A stretch of 17,772 nucleotides of DNA, from contig DAINMX010000126.1 of assembly GCA_036736205.1 (NCBI GenBank), forward strand, positions 1 to 17,772, in the 5' to 3' direction. A program made the translations under genes and the position numbers. Source of the DNA: XYA12-FULL-58-9 sp001798605 (lineage in GTDB: Bacteria; Myxococcota; XYA12-FULL-58-9). This document shows positions 1 through 7,462 of the stretch, piece after piece (the stretch's first letter is position 1; every line of letters starts with the position of its first letter). A model generated the notes under the pieces. It worked only from the letters and a program-made list of their open reading frames with translations, ran no database searches and was not told the DNA's origin.

Positions 1-1
1 C

Positions 2-739
2 AAAGATGGCATGGTGCTCTATGAACGAGGCCAAGAACCCCTGAAGATCTCTGGGCAGGCGCGGGAGGTCTTCGACGTAACCGGCGCTGGCGATACGGTC
101 GTCGCCGTTTTCTCCTTGGGCCTCTTCGCGGGTGTGCCTCTCGGTCAAGCGGCCCGTCTCGCGAATGCGGCAGCAGCGCTCGTTGTCGGCAAACTCGGTA
201 CGGCGGTGGTCGGGCGGGACGAGCTGGAAGGCGAGCTCAGCAAGGCTCGCTCCACGGTGGTGAAGGTGGCCGCGCGAGATGAGGTGGTGCGTCGGGCGGC
301 GAGCGCCCGTGCTGCGGGCAAGACGGTTGTCACCACCAACGGTTGTTTCGACTTGTTGCATCCGGGACACGTCGCGTTCCTCGAGGCGGCCCGTTCTTTT
401 GGGGATTTGCTTATTGTCGGAGTCAACTCCGACGCGTCCGTGGCGCGTCTCAAGGGGCCGACGCGGCCTTTGTTGGATGAAAAGAGCCGAGCGCGAATGC
501 TCGCGGCGTTTGCATGCGTGGACTTGGTGGTGGTGTTTGATGAATTGGATCCAACCGCACTGGTGGAGGCAGTTCGCCCGGATGTCCACGTCAAGGGGGC
601 CGACTATCGTTTGGAGGAGATCATCGAGCGGGCCGCGGTGGAGGCGCATGGGGGGCGGGTTGAGCTCGTTGCTGTGGTCCCCAATTGGTCGACCACGCGC
701 CTCTTGGAAACCATCGCCAGGATGGGGGATGGTGAATGA
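2..739 (+). CDS. hldE: Bifunctional heptose-7-phosphate kinase / heptose-1-phosphate adenylyltransferase, C-terminal part
   Basis: HldE (RfaE) makes ADP-heptose for the LPS inner core: it phosphorylates D-glycero-beta-D-manno-heptose 7-phosphate, then adenylylates the 1-phosphate. The frame is open to the left edge, so the start and most of the kinase domain lie outside the window; about 245 residues remain of a family usually near 480. The visible part begins with the end of the PfkB/ribokinase domain, including the signature DVTGAGDT (nt about 74-97), where the second Asp is the expected catalytic base. After a linker comes the cytidylyltransferase-like domain with TTNGCFDLLHPGHV, containing the HxGH nucleotide-binding motif (HPGH). 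The order kinase then transferase is that of bifunctional HldE rather than separate HldA and HldC. The stop overlaps the next start (ATGA, 736-739), so the two are probably translationally coupled. Identification is firm; the N-terminus cannot be judged. Confidence 0.93.
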   Translation, partial: KDGMVLYERGQEPLKISGQAREVFDVTGAGDTVVAVFSLGLFAGVPLGQAARLANAAAALVVGKLGTAVVGRDELEGELSKARSTVVKVAARDEVVRRAASARAAGKTVVTTNGCFDLLHPGHVAFLEAARSFGDLLIVGVNSDASVARLKGPTRPLLDEKSRARMLAAFACVDLVVVFDELDPTALVEAVRPDVHVKGADYRLEEIIERAAVEAHGGRVELVAVVPNWSTTRLLETIARMGDGE

Positions 740-1746
740 CCCAACTCAGACGGGATCCGATTCGCGGTCATTGGAGCATCATCGCACCAGGGCGGACGCG
801 GCGACCCGATGAGTACGATGTGAAGGTCATCAAGCCAACCTTGGAAGGACAATGCCCATTCTGCCCCGGCAATGAGGGCATGACTCCGCTCGAGATAGAC
901 AGCGTTCGTCCTTCCCCCTCCGAGCCTGACTCTCCAGGATGGGCCGTGCGGGTTGTGCCCAACCAGTATCCGGCGATAGGCGCACAGGACGAACGACATG
1001 ACACGATCCCTGCCTCTGAGCTTTTTCGTGTACGCGATGGTGTTGGCGCGCACGAGATTGTCATAGCCACACCCGAACATGGCCGTCGTGCTTCTCAATT
1101 TGGTGTCGACCAATGGGACAAGGTCCTGGCGGCCTGTCAGTACAGACTGCAGGAACTAGCCCGAGATCGTCACGTCAAGCAGGTCATGCTATTTCAAAAT
1201 CACGGGGCCGGGGCTGGTGCGTCACGTGCGCATGCGCATTTCCAGATTCTGGCGTTGCCGATGGTTTCAACTGCCCTCGCGCACGAAGTTCTCAACGGCC
1301 GCAGCTATTTCAATCGCAAAGAATGTTGTCTCTTCTGCGACGTTCTCAAGAGTGAACTCGGGTTTGGCGTTCGTGTGGTGAGCGAGGATGACGCTTTTGT
1401 GACCTTGGCACCGTGGGCCTCACGAGTGCCCTACGAGTTATGCATCATGCCGCGTTCCCATCGCGCGTCATTTCTCGATATCGGTGCGCCGGAGCGACAC
1501 AGGCTTGCGAGACATTTGCGTGACATATTGCACCGCCTCGAAAAGCTCTTCGGCGAGCTGCCATACAATTGGGTGCTGCACTCGGTGCCGGTTCGCGAGC
1601 ACAATCCGCGAATCTTTCATTGGCATATCGAGGTGATACCGCGGTTGGGGCAAATGGGCGGTTATGAGTTGGGGAGCGGTGGGTACATCAATTCGACCAC
1701 TCCGGAGGCTGCCGCCGAGGACCTTAGGTCTCTCGCCGGTGATTGA
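736..1746 (+). CDS. GalT-family nucleotidyltransferase or ADP-sugar phosphorylase (HIT superfamily)
   Basis: The 336-residue protein belongs to the galactose-1-phosphate uridylyltransferase (GalT) branch of the HIT superfamily, which moves nucleotide monophosphates through a covalent histidine intermediate. Zinc-type cysteine pairs are visible at CPFC (residues 40-43) and C198/C201. Typical segments are RVVPNQYPA (72-80), the active-site region GASRAHAHFQ (161-170, HAH at 166-168) and a second histidine cluster FHWHIEVIPR (294-303). True GalT enzymes have HPH at the active site; HxH with a small residue in the middle followed by ALP resembles what I recall of plant ADP-glucose phosphorylase. 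The substrate is therefore uncertain: galactose-1-phosphate/UDP-glucose, or phosphorolysis of an ADP-sugar. It starts inside the hldE stop (ATGA overlap), which links it to nucleotide-sugar metabolism. The family is certain, the name galT is not. Confidence 0.85.
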   Translation: MTQLRRDPIRGHWSIIAPGRTRRPDEYDVKVIKPTLEGQCPFCPGNEGMTPLEIDSVRPSPSEPDSPGWAVRVVPNQYPAIGAQDERHDTIPASELFRVRDGVGAHEIVIATPEHGRRASQFGVDQWDKVLAACQYRLQELARDRHVKQVMLFQNHGAGAGASRAHAHFQILALPMVSTALAHEVLNGRSYFNRKECCLFCDVLKSELGFGVRVVSEDDAFVTLAPWASRVPYELCIMPRSHRASFLDIGAPERHRLARHLRDILHRLEKLFGELPYNWVLHSVPVREHNPRIFHWHIEVIPRLGQMGGYELGSGGYINSTTPEAAAEDLRSLAGD

Positions 1747-1750
1747 ACCC

Positions 1751-2134
1751 GTGGCATCGAGAAAACACGCACCGAAAAAGCAGACGTTCTACGCCGCCGT
1801 TTGGCAGCTGGTGCGAAAGGTTCCCCGTGGGAAGGTTGTGACTTACGGTCAAGTTGCCACCTGGCTCGGTAGCCCGCGTGCTGCAAGGGCTGTGGGCTAC
1901 GCCATGTTCAATGTTCAAGATGCCGATGTGCCATGGCAACGGGTCGTCAATTTCAAGGGTGAGATCTCCATTGGTGGGCACCAACATCGGCCCGATCTGC
2001 AACGCAAGCTCCTCGAGGCCGAGGGTGTGGAACTGGATGAACACGGCCAAATCAACCTTGAAAGATTTCGCTGGCAGGGCGACCCAAGCCTTTTTACCCG
2101 TGGTATTTTGATGAACCCATCCAACGGGCAATGA
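1751..2134 (+). CDS. Alkyltransferase-like (ATL) DNA-repair protein, MGMT family
   Basis: A 127-residue single-domain protein of the O6-methylguanine-DNA methyltransferase C-terminal fold. The N-terminal part FYAAVWQLVRKVPRGKVVTY and the following GQVATWLGSPRAARAVGYA are the helix-turn-helix and arginine-finger region that inserts into the minor groove. The active-site motif, PCHRV in real methyltransferases, reads PWQRVV (residues 61-66). Trp replaces the acceptor Cys, the hallmark of ATL proteins, which bind O6-alkylguanine without repairing it and hand it to nucleotide excision repair. The Gln after Trp, where His is usual, is less common in my recollection. Start: GTG at 1751, 4 bp after the GalT-like stop; an in-frame GTG at 1739 overlapping that stop is equally possible, and neither has a clear ribosome binding site. 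Lack of enzymatic activity is inferred from the missing Cys. Confidence 0.86.
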   Translation: MASRKHAPKKQTFYAAVWQLVRKVPRGKVVTYGQVATWLGSPRAARAVGYAMFNVQDADVPWQRVVNFKGEISIGGHQHRPDLQRKLLEAEGVELDEHGQINLERFRWQGDPSLFTRGILMNPSNGQ

Positions 2135-2159
2135 TGAGCAACAATACTCGGGCAACCCC

Positions 2160-2189
2160 TTCACAAGCCCCCATCAACTGTTCTATGTA
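2160..2189 (+). promoter_or_regulatory. Possible sigma-70-type promoter before the ABC transporter genes
   Basis: In the 178-bp gap after the ATL gene, TTCACA (2160-2165) and TATGTA (2184-2189) are separated by 18 bp. The -35 matches consensus at 5 of 6 positions, the -10 at only 3. A short inverted repeat (GCCTG 2197-2201, CAGGC 2216-2220) follows and is too weak to call a terminator. The position suits a start for the ABC operon, but this is a pattern match only. Confidence 0.22.
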
Positions 2190-2312
2190 ACCGCCGGCCT
2201 GGGTGATTTTTTCGGCAGGCTTTGGGAATTTTTTCCTGGCGTCAGAGGTTGGGCGCACGGAAGAGCGCCACCTGGGCAACATCATTGTGCAGGAATAGCT
2301 TGGAGGACGAGT

Positions 2313-3284
2313 ATGAGCGACTCAGCTTCGAGACTGATGGTGGAGGCACGCTCGTTGCGCAAGGACTATGGCGCAACGCGAGCAGTCGACAACATTTCTT
2401 TTAAGGTCTCCCGCGGTGAAATCGTTGGATTTCTCGGGCCCAACGGTGCGGGCAAGACCACGACAATGAAGATGATTACGGGTTTTCTCAAGCCCACCGA
2501 CGGCAACACCTTTGTCGGCGATATCAACGTGCAATTGGACCCACTGGCGGCACAACGCCGGTTGGGTTACCTGCCTGAGAGTGCACCGCTGTACAACGAC
2601 ATGATGGTTGCCGACTTCGTCCGATTCATCGCGGAGCTTCGGGGTGTCACGGACAGCAAACGCTTGGCGACGATTTGTGACCGTTGTGGGCTTGGCGGGG
2701 TTCTCGGCAAAGACATCGGTCATCTGTCCAAGGGCTTTCGCCAGCGTGTCGGTCTAGCGCAAGCGATGGTGCACGATCCCGATTTGCTGATCCTCGATGA
2801 ACCGACGAGTGGTCTCGACCCCAATCAGATCGTGGAGATTCGCGAGCTCATCAAGGAGCTTGGGCGGGAGAAGACCGTCATTCTATCGACCCACATTCTT
2901 CCTGAGGTGCAGGCCACCTGTGACCGCATCATCATCGTCAACGACGGTCGCATCGTCGCCGACGACACCACCCAGCACCTGACGGCCGCCAGGGAGGGCG
3001 CTGTCGTTCGGGTGGTGGTCAAGCCGAAGAACGGCACCGACTCCGCCCGTGTACGTGGCATTTTCTCTGATTTGCCTGGCGTTCGTGGCGTTGACCCAGC
3101 CGATGGTGAGGGTGCCGGTACCTTTGGTTTTACGCTGCGCGCTGAGGGCAACCGCGATCCGCGCGAAGCGGTGTTTGCCTCGGCGGTGACCCATGACCTG
3201 ATCATCTTAGACATGCACCGGGAGAGTGTTTCACTTGAGGACACCTTCCGTCGCCTGACGCGCAAGGAGGGGCCCAATGCATAA
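2313..3284 (+). CDS. ABC transporter ATP-binding protein, GldA-like
   Basis: A 323-residue ATPase that should power the permease encoded next to it from the cytoplasmic face of the inner membrane. Motifs in order: Walker A GPNGAGKTT (42-50), a Q-loop region near LGYLPESAPLYNDM (84-97), the ABC signature LSKGFRQR (138-145), Walker B LLILDEP (158-164) with the D-loop SGLDP, and the switch His in ILSTHILPEV. Roughly 90 residues follow the nucleotide-binding domain, as in GldA-type ATPases of ABC-2 exporters. The start ATG at 2313 has GGAGG about 8 nt upstream. The gene ends inside the permease gene (8-bp overlap), so the two are surely co-translated. The gld name reflects similarity and gene order; in Bacteroidetes GldAFG supports gliding, whereas in other phyla this set has no settled function. 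Substrate unknown. Confidence 0.92.
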   Translation: MSDSASRLMVEARSLRKDYGATRAVDNISFKVSRGEIVGFLGPNGAGKTTTMKMITGFLKPTDGNTFVGDINVQLDPLAAQRRLGYLPESAPLYNDMMVADFVRFIAELRGVTDSKRLATICDRCGLGGVLGKDIGHLSKGFRQRVGLAQAMVHDPDLLILDEPTSGLDPNQIVEIRELIKELGREKTVILSTHILPEVQATCDRIIIVNDGRIVADDTTQHLTAAREGAVVRVVVKPKNGTDSARVRGIFSDLPGVRGVDPADGEGAGTFGFTLRAEGNRDPREAVFASAVTHDLIILDMHRESVSLEDTFRRLTRKEGPNA

Positions 3285-3996
3285 CACTCTGACGATTGCC
3301 AAGCGGGAGTTGCAGAGCTACTTCAACTCGCCGATAGCCTACATAGTCATTGTCGCTTTCCTCGGTGTTGCTGGTTGGATGTATTTCAGCTCCCTGTTTT
3401 TGATAGGGCGCGCCGATATGCGCACTTTTTTCCAGCCGTCGCCGTTTTCGCCCTCGATGTTGTTGGTGATCATCGCGCCAGCGTTGACGATGCGGCTGAT
3501 CGCTGAAGAGCGCAAGAGTGGTACCATTGAGCTGCTTACGACTCTGCCGATTCGCGACACCGACGTCATTGTTGGCAAGTTCCTCGCAGCTCTGGGCCTG
3601 ATTGGCCTGGCGCTCGGTTTGACCCTTTTCTACCCGATCAGCGTCTCATCAATAGGCTCGCTCGATTGGGGCCCAGTGCTCTCCGGTTATCTTGGAATGT
3701 TCCTTTTCTCGGCTGCGCTGCTTGGTGTCGGAATTTTGTGCTCGACCTTCACCGACAACCAGATAGTTGCCTTCATTGTCGGATTCCTCATCTGTGCAGC
3801 TCTCTATTTCGTCTTCTGGTTGCCAGTCTTCATGCCCGATCTGATCAAGGATTTTGTCCACTTCATGTCGGTGAGCTTCCACCTCGACAACATGGCACGC
3901 GGCGTCGTCGACTCCCGCGATATCTTCTACTACCTGACGCTCACCGGCGGCACCCTCTATTTGGCGGTGTTCTCGTTGGGCCGGCAGCACGCGTGA
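3277..3996 (+). CDS. ABC-2 type permease, GldF-like
   Basis: A 239-residue inner-membrane protein with about six hydrophobic segments: residues about 20-45 (starting IAYIVIVAFLG), 62-78, 103-125, 133-160, 164-185 and 215-235. The N-terminal TIAKRELQSYFNSPIAYI, and LIAEERKSGTIELLTTLPI after the second segment, are typical of ABC-2 permeases (NosY/GldF type): the conserved Glu-Glu-Arg-x-x-Gly-Thr-x-Glu stretch lies in the loop that contacts the ATPase. A strong ribosome binding site, AAGGAGGGG, sits just before the ATG and inside the end of the ATPase gene, with which it overlaps by 8 bp. It is followed after 10 bp by the GldG-like gene. Together these make a half-size transporter, presumably (ATPase)2(permease)2. 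The substrate cannot be read from sequence. Confidence 0.9.
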   Translation: MHNTLTIAKRELQSYFNSPIAYIVIVAFLGVAGWMYFSSLFLIGRADMRTFFQPSPFSPSMLLVIIAPALTMRLIAEERKSGTIELLTTLPIRDTDVIVGKFLAALGLIGLALGLTLFYPISVSSIGSLDWGPVLSGYLGMFLFSAALLGVGILCSTFTDNQIVAFIVGFLICAALYFVFWLPVFMPDLIKDFVHFMSVSFHLDNMARGVVDSRDIFYYLTLTGGTLYLAVFSLGRQHA

Positions 3997-4006
3997 GGAG
4001 AAAGTC

Positions 4007-5674
4007 ATGACTACAATCAAGAAGAACAGCGCCGATCAATCGGTTCGTTTGATTGCCATCATTGGTATCCTGATCTTTGCCAACATTCTTGGCATCAGCT
4101 GGTTCGCTCGGGTTGATATGACCGGCGACAACCAATTCACACTCAATCGTGCGAGCAAGCGCATCGTCAGCGACCTCAAGGATCCGGTTACGGTGAAGGC
4201 CTACTTCACGGACAACCTGCCGCCGCCGTATTCCAACAACCGCCGTTACGTTAAGGATTTGCTCGACGAGTACTACGCTGCGAGCGACGGTAAATTCCGT
4301 TACGAGTTCATCGACCCGAAGGCGGAGGAGACCGAAGAGGACAAAGAAAAGAAGAAAGAGGTCAAACACGACATTTTTGGCCGTGCGGTGCGTGAGGCAA
4401 CCAGCATTGAGCGAGAGCTGCGCACCTTGGGCATTCAAGAGGTCAACGTTCAGGTACTCGAGGACGACCGCCGTGAGACCCAGCGCGCCTACATGGGTCT
4501 CGCCATCAATTACGGCGATGCCTCAGAGGTGATCCCCTTGGTACAGGATACCAGCAACCTCGAGTACAACATCACTGTTCGCGTGCGCAAGCTGGTGCGC
4601 GAGAGCCCACCGAAGATTGCCTTTGTCACCACCCTACCGGAGTCGGAATTGCAGGAAGAGTACGGCCGACTCTACGGCATGCTCGGTCAGGAATACGAAG
4701 TGTCGGTGGTCAATCCCGAAGGCGAGGCCGATATGGCCGACGACATTGATGTCGCGATTGTAATCAATGGCGCGTCGGAGTTCAGTGACAAAGCGGCAGC
4801 CGCCATTGACCGATACGTGCAGAAGGGGCGTTCCGCAGCGTTTTTGCTCGACGCTGTCAAACCCGACTTCCAAACAATGGCGGCCGAGGAACGAGCATCG
4901 GGTCTCTCTGGCCTGCTCGGAGCTTACGGCGTGAAGATTGGTGCGGGTTTGGTTCTCGACAAGGTATGCGCCACCATCTCGGTGTCACAGCGTATCGGTC
5001 CGTTAACGATTCCGCAGCCGGTCTCCTATCCATTCATGCCGCTGCCCGCCAGTCTCGATCCTGATCATCCATTGACTCGGGGTCTCGCGCAGGTGGCTTT
5101 CCCATTCGTGTCGCCTTTGGAGTTGGCTGTTCCCGAGAGCAGCGAAGTGGTGGGGCAGGTGTTGGTGCGCTCCTCCGCCGAGAGTTATGTGCACTCACCT
5201 CCGTATGACCTCAATCCGATGCGACAGTGGCGCAAGGATGAGCTGGAAGAGAAAAACGGTATTCCCCTGGTGATCAGCCTCTCCGGACCCTTGAGCACCA
5301 AGAAAGCTCCGGCCGCTGACAATATCATGGTACCGTCAAACGAAGAGACAACGTCGAGCAACTCGCGGGTGTTGGTCATTGGCGGATCCTCGGTTGCGAG
5401 CAATCAGTTTATGTCAAAGACCAATGAGACCTTCGTGCTCAATCTCATGGACTGGTTGCTCCTCGACGAGGATCTTTTGGCCGTTCGCTCTCGCGGATTG
5501 GCGGCGGCACCTCTGGGCGGTGTCAATGAGGAAGGGCAGCCGGAAGAACTCTCCGATGGTGTTCGTTTGACCGTGCGCTACGCGAATGTCGTGGGTGTGC
5601 CCCTTGCGTTTATTGCTTTCGGCATCATTCGTTGGCGCATGCGTGAGTCGCGGCGCAAGAGCGTCACGCTCTAG
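4007..5674 (+). CDS. GldG-like ABC transporter auxiliary protein
   Basis: A 555-residue protein of the GldG / ABC-type uncharacterised transport family. It has one membrane segment at the N-terminus (about 13-31) and another at the C-terminus (about 525-542, ANVVGVPLAFIAFGIIRW), so the large middle part should lie in the periplasm. The part after the first segment, with FTLNRASKRIVSDLKDPVTV, is the usual GldG beginning (Asp-x-x-x-x-Gln-Phe-Thr-Leu), and the central region has the Rossmann-like IAFVTT start of the auxiliary domain. A very charged stretch rich in Glu and Lys occurs near residues 103-118. AGGAG lies 9-10 nt before the ATG at 4007. It sits directly between the permease and the DUF4340 gene, the usual order of this module. 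Its role is not established; it probably forms a membrane complex with the transporter. Confidence 0.88.
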   Translation: MTTIKKNSADQSVRLIAIIGILIFANILGISWFARVDMTGDNQFTLNRASKRIVSDLKDPVTVKAYFTDNLPPPYSNNRRYVKDLLDEYYAASDGKFRYEFIDPKAEETEEDKEKKKEVKHDIFGRAVREATSIERELRTLGIQEVNVQVLEDDRRETQRAYMGLAINYGDASEVIPLVQDTSNLEYNITVRVRKLVRESPPKIAFVTTLPESELQEEYGRLYGMLGQEYEVSVVNPEGEADMADDIDVAIVINGASEFSDKAAAAIDRYVQKGRSAAFLLDAVKPDFQTMAAEERASGLSGLLGAYGVKIGAGLVLDKVCATISVSQRIGPLTIPQPVSYPFMPLPASLDPDHPLTRGLAQVAFPFVSPLELAVPESSEVVGQVLVRSSAESYVHSPPYDLNPMRQWRKDELEEKNGIPLVISLSGPLSTKKAPAADNIMVPSNEETTSSNSRVLVIGGSSVASNQFMSKTNETFVLNLMDWLLLDEDLLAVRSRGLAAAPLGGVNEEGQPEELSDGVRLTVRYANVVGVPLAFIAFGIIRWRMRESRRKSVTL

Positions 5675-5755
5675 CTCGCATAGCAAGAGGAAGTATCCAA
5701 GAGACGGATTTCCGAACGCTCCCTGTCTCAGGGTGGGCGATCGATGGAGGATGAA

Positions 5756-7291
5756 ATGAACAAGAGCACCTTGATCGCGGTTGCGGTTCTGGGCCTTCTG
5801 GTGGTTGGCGTCATCTGGAACCAGCGTCGTGCCCCTGAGCGCGGAATCACACGCGTGACTTTCGCCGATCTCGACGTCGCCTCAGTCGACCGGATCGAGG
5901 TTTCCGGCAAGAACGCCGTCAAACTCAACAAAGACGGGAAACTCTGGAAGGTTGAATCCGGCAAGGAAGCCGATGCCAATGCGGTCACGCGCTTGGTCGA
6001 GGCGGTTCCGAAGATTGTTTCCACCGATTTGACAACCACCGACAGTGAAAAGTTTTCTGAGCTCGAGGTGGACGACGAAAAGGGCACCCGGGTGCAGGTT
6101 TATGCTGGGAAAAAGGAGCTGGCCGACTTTGTCGTAGGTAAGAGCGGTAAGGGCGGCGGCTCCCATGTGCGAGTGGGCGACGAGGTCTACACCGTCAAAG
6201 GAGTCTACTCGTCGACGTTCTCGCGAGAAGCATCATCTTGGCTTGAACGAAAACTGTTTGCCGACAAAGTCGCAGACGTCAACAGGGTGGAGATTGCTCG
6301 CCATGGTGAGGCCCCTTACACCTTGGTCAAGACCGACGGTAAGTGGGCCCTCGCAGATGCGAGTGTCTTGCCCGCAGGCTTCCGTTTTGACTCGGACGGT
6401 GCCAACTCCTTGGTCTCCGCATTGGTCAACGCCCGTGCCAAGGACATTCTCGACGCCGACCCCGGTGTTGAGACCACCAAGCTCGACGAAACAGTCGACA
6501 CCTTTGCTTTTGACGCCAATGAAGGAGAGGGGGATGCGAAGACAACGGTGCGGCGCGAGGTCAAAGTGGGTACCGCTCTCGAGGACAAGTCCGTTTACGC
6601 GCGTGTGAGCGGCAAAACAGACATCATCACCTTGGCCGAGCATACCGTGAAAAGCCTACGCAAGGTGCCAACCGATTTCCGTGACCTCGAAATCATCGAG
6701 CTCGACAAGGAGAAGGTCTCGGAGATCTCTATCGTCGACGGCAGCACCCGCTTGACCCTGGAGAAGCAGGGCGCAGAGTGGAAGGTCGCCAATTCCAGCG
6801 CGAAGATCCCTGAGGACTTTGTTCTCGATCCCACCGCGGTGATTCGTCGCCTCTCAGGCATGGCGAACGCCCGAGCCACCAAGGTTGCCGAGGGTGTTAC
6901 AAAGAGCGCTGCGGGTTTGAGCCGGCCACTCGCGACGGTGACCGCCAAGCTCGACGATGGAAGCAAGGTAACGCTGGCGTTCGGCAAGGCAGTCAAAGAT
7001 GAAGACCGCGACATGATCTACGTGAGCGGCAATATCGATGACGCCGTCTATCTCGCGACCGAGTGGACGCGCAAGAATCTCGCAGGCGGCCTCGATTCAT
7101 TCAAGAAGACTGAAGCGCCAGCGGGTGGCATGGATGGTATGGGCGGCATGCCCAACCTCGATCCCGAGACGTTGAAGAATCTCCCCCCCGATGTTCGGGC
7201 AAGCCTGATGCAGCAGTTGCAGCAGAAGCAGCAACAACAACAACTAATGGAGAACCTGCAACGCCAACAGGCGAAAAAGGGGGCCGAGTAG
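5756..7291 (+). CDS. DUF4340 family membrane-anchored protein with a Gln-rich tail
   Basis: A 511-residue protein with an N-terminal membrane anchor (residues about 5-22) and a large, probably periplasmic, DUF4340 region. I chose ATG 5756 because GGAGG at 5746-5750 lies 5 nt before it; the in-frame ATG at 5744 would place that ribosome binding site inside the gene. Three stretches look alike and suggest internal repeats: near residue 44 (VDRIEV, then GKLWKV), near 175 (VNRVEI, then GKWALA) and near 321 (VSEISI, then GAEWKV), the second and third followed by similar helical parts containing NARA. The C-terminal 50 residues are low complexity: a Gly/Met stretch (MDGMGGMPN) and a run of Gln coded by CAG/CAA. 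It follows the GldG-like gene by 81 bp and belongs to that transporter module. The biochemical role is unknown. Confidence 0.85.
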   Translation: MNKSTLIAVAVLGLLVVGVIWNQRRAPERGITRVTFADLDVASVDRIEVSGKNAVKLNKDGKLWKVESGKEADANAVTRLVEAVPKIVSTDLTTTDSEKFSELEVDDEKGTRVQVYAGKKELADFVVGKSGKGGGSHVRVGDEVYTVKGVYSSTFSREASSWLERKLFADKVADVNRVEIARHGEAPYTLVKTDGKWALADASVLPAGFRFDSDGANSLVSALVNARAKDILDADPGVETTKLDETVDTFAFDANEGEGDAKTTVRREVKVGTALEDKSVYARVSGKTDIITLAEHTVKSLRKVPTDFRDLEIIELDKEKVSEISIVDGSTRLTLEKQGAEWKVANSSAKIPEDFVLDPTAVIRRLSGMANARATKVAEGVTKSAAGLSRPLATVTAKLDDGSKVTLAFGKAVKDEDRDMIYVSGNIDDAVYLATEWTRKNLAGGLDSFKKTEAPAGGMDGMGGMPNLDPETLKNLPPDVRASLMQQLQQKQQQQQLMENLQRQQAKKGAE

Positions 7292-7318
7292 CAGCAAAGA
7301 GAACAAAGGCCGCAGGCG

Positions 7319-7348
7319 TTGCCAAGGTATCCCTGACGGTGCTATTTG
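7319..7348 (+). promoter_or_regulatory. Possible promoter for metK
   Basis: TTGCCA (7319-7324, 5 of 6 to the -35 consensus) and TATTTG (7343-7348, 3 of 6) are 18 bp apart, downstream of the DUF4340 stop. Transcription from here would begin near 7355 and give a leader of roughly 105 nt before the metK start. The -10 is weak, so this is tentative. Confidence 0.25.
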
Positions 7349-7440
7349 GTTACTGCATGTGCACCCAAGAGAATGGGTGTTGAGTTCAATCCGCTGCGCG
7401 GCTCGGTGTGAGTCCTGCGAGCGACCCGGCCAATGTCGGC
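7338..7440 (+). promoter_or_regulatory. Possible structured metK leader
   Basis: The 171 bp before metK contain several inverted repeats. GGTGC (7338-7342) can pair with GCACC (7361-7365). The overlapping CACCCA (7362-7367) can instead pair with TGGGTG (7374-7379) around an AGAGAA loop, so these two stems exclude each other. Downstream are CCGC/GCGG (7391-7394, 7398-7401), GCTCG/CGAGC (7401-7405, 7418-7422) and CGAC/GTCG (7422-7425, 7435-7438). metK is a classic target of SAM-sensing leaders, but I could not match this to a known SAM or SAH riboswitch class. Pairing is seen in the sequence; a regulatory role is inference. Confidence 0.3.
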
Positions 7441-7462
7441 GATTATTGGAGAGGACGATTCG

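Noticed and set aside
2197..2220. A terminator after the ATL gene.
   Set aside because: The stem is only 5 bp and no T-run follows directly.
5701..5729. An inverted repeat GAGAC/GTCTC in the gap before the DUF4340 gene.
   Set aside because: Five base pairs around a 19-nt loop are easily expected by chance; no other sign of regulation.
7338..7440. A SAM-II or SAH riboswitch before metK.
   Set aside because: Short resemblances (a GGTGC-type first stem with a U-rich loop, and GCTGCG followed by GGCTCGG) do not have the conserved core and spacing of either class as I know them. Only a covariance scan could settle it.
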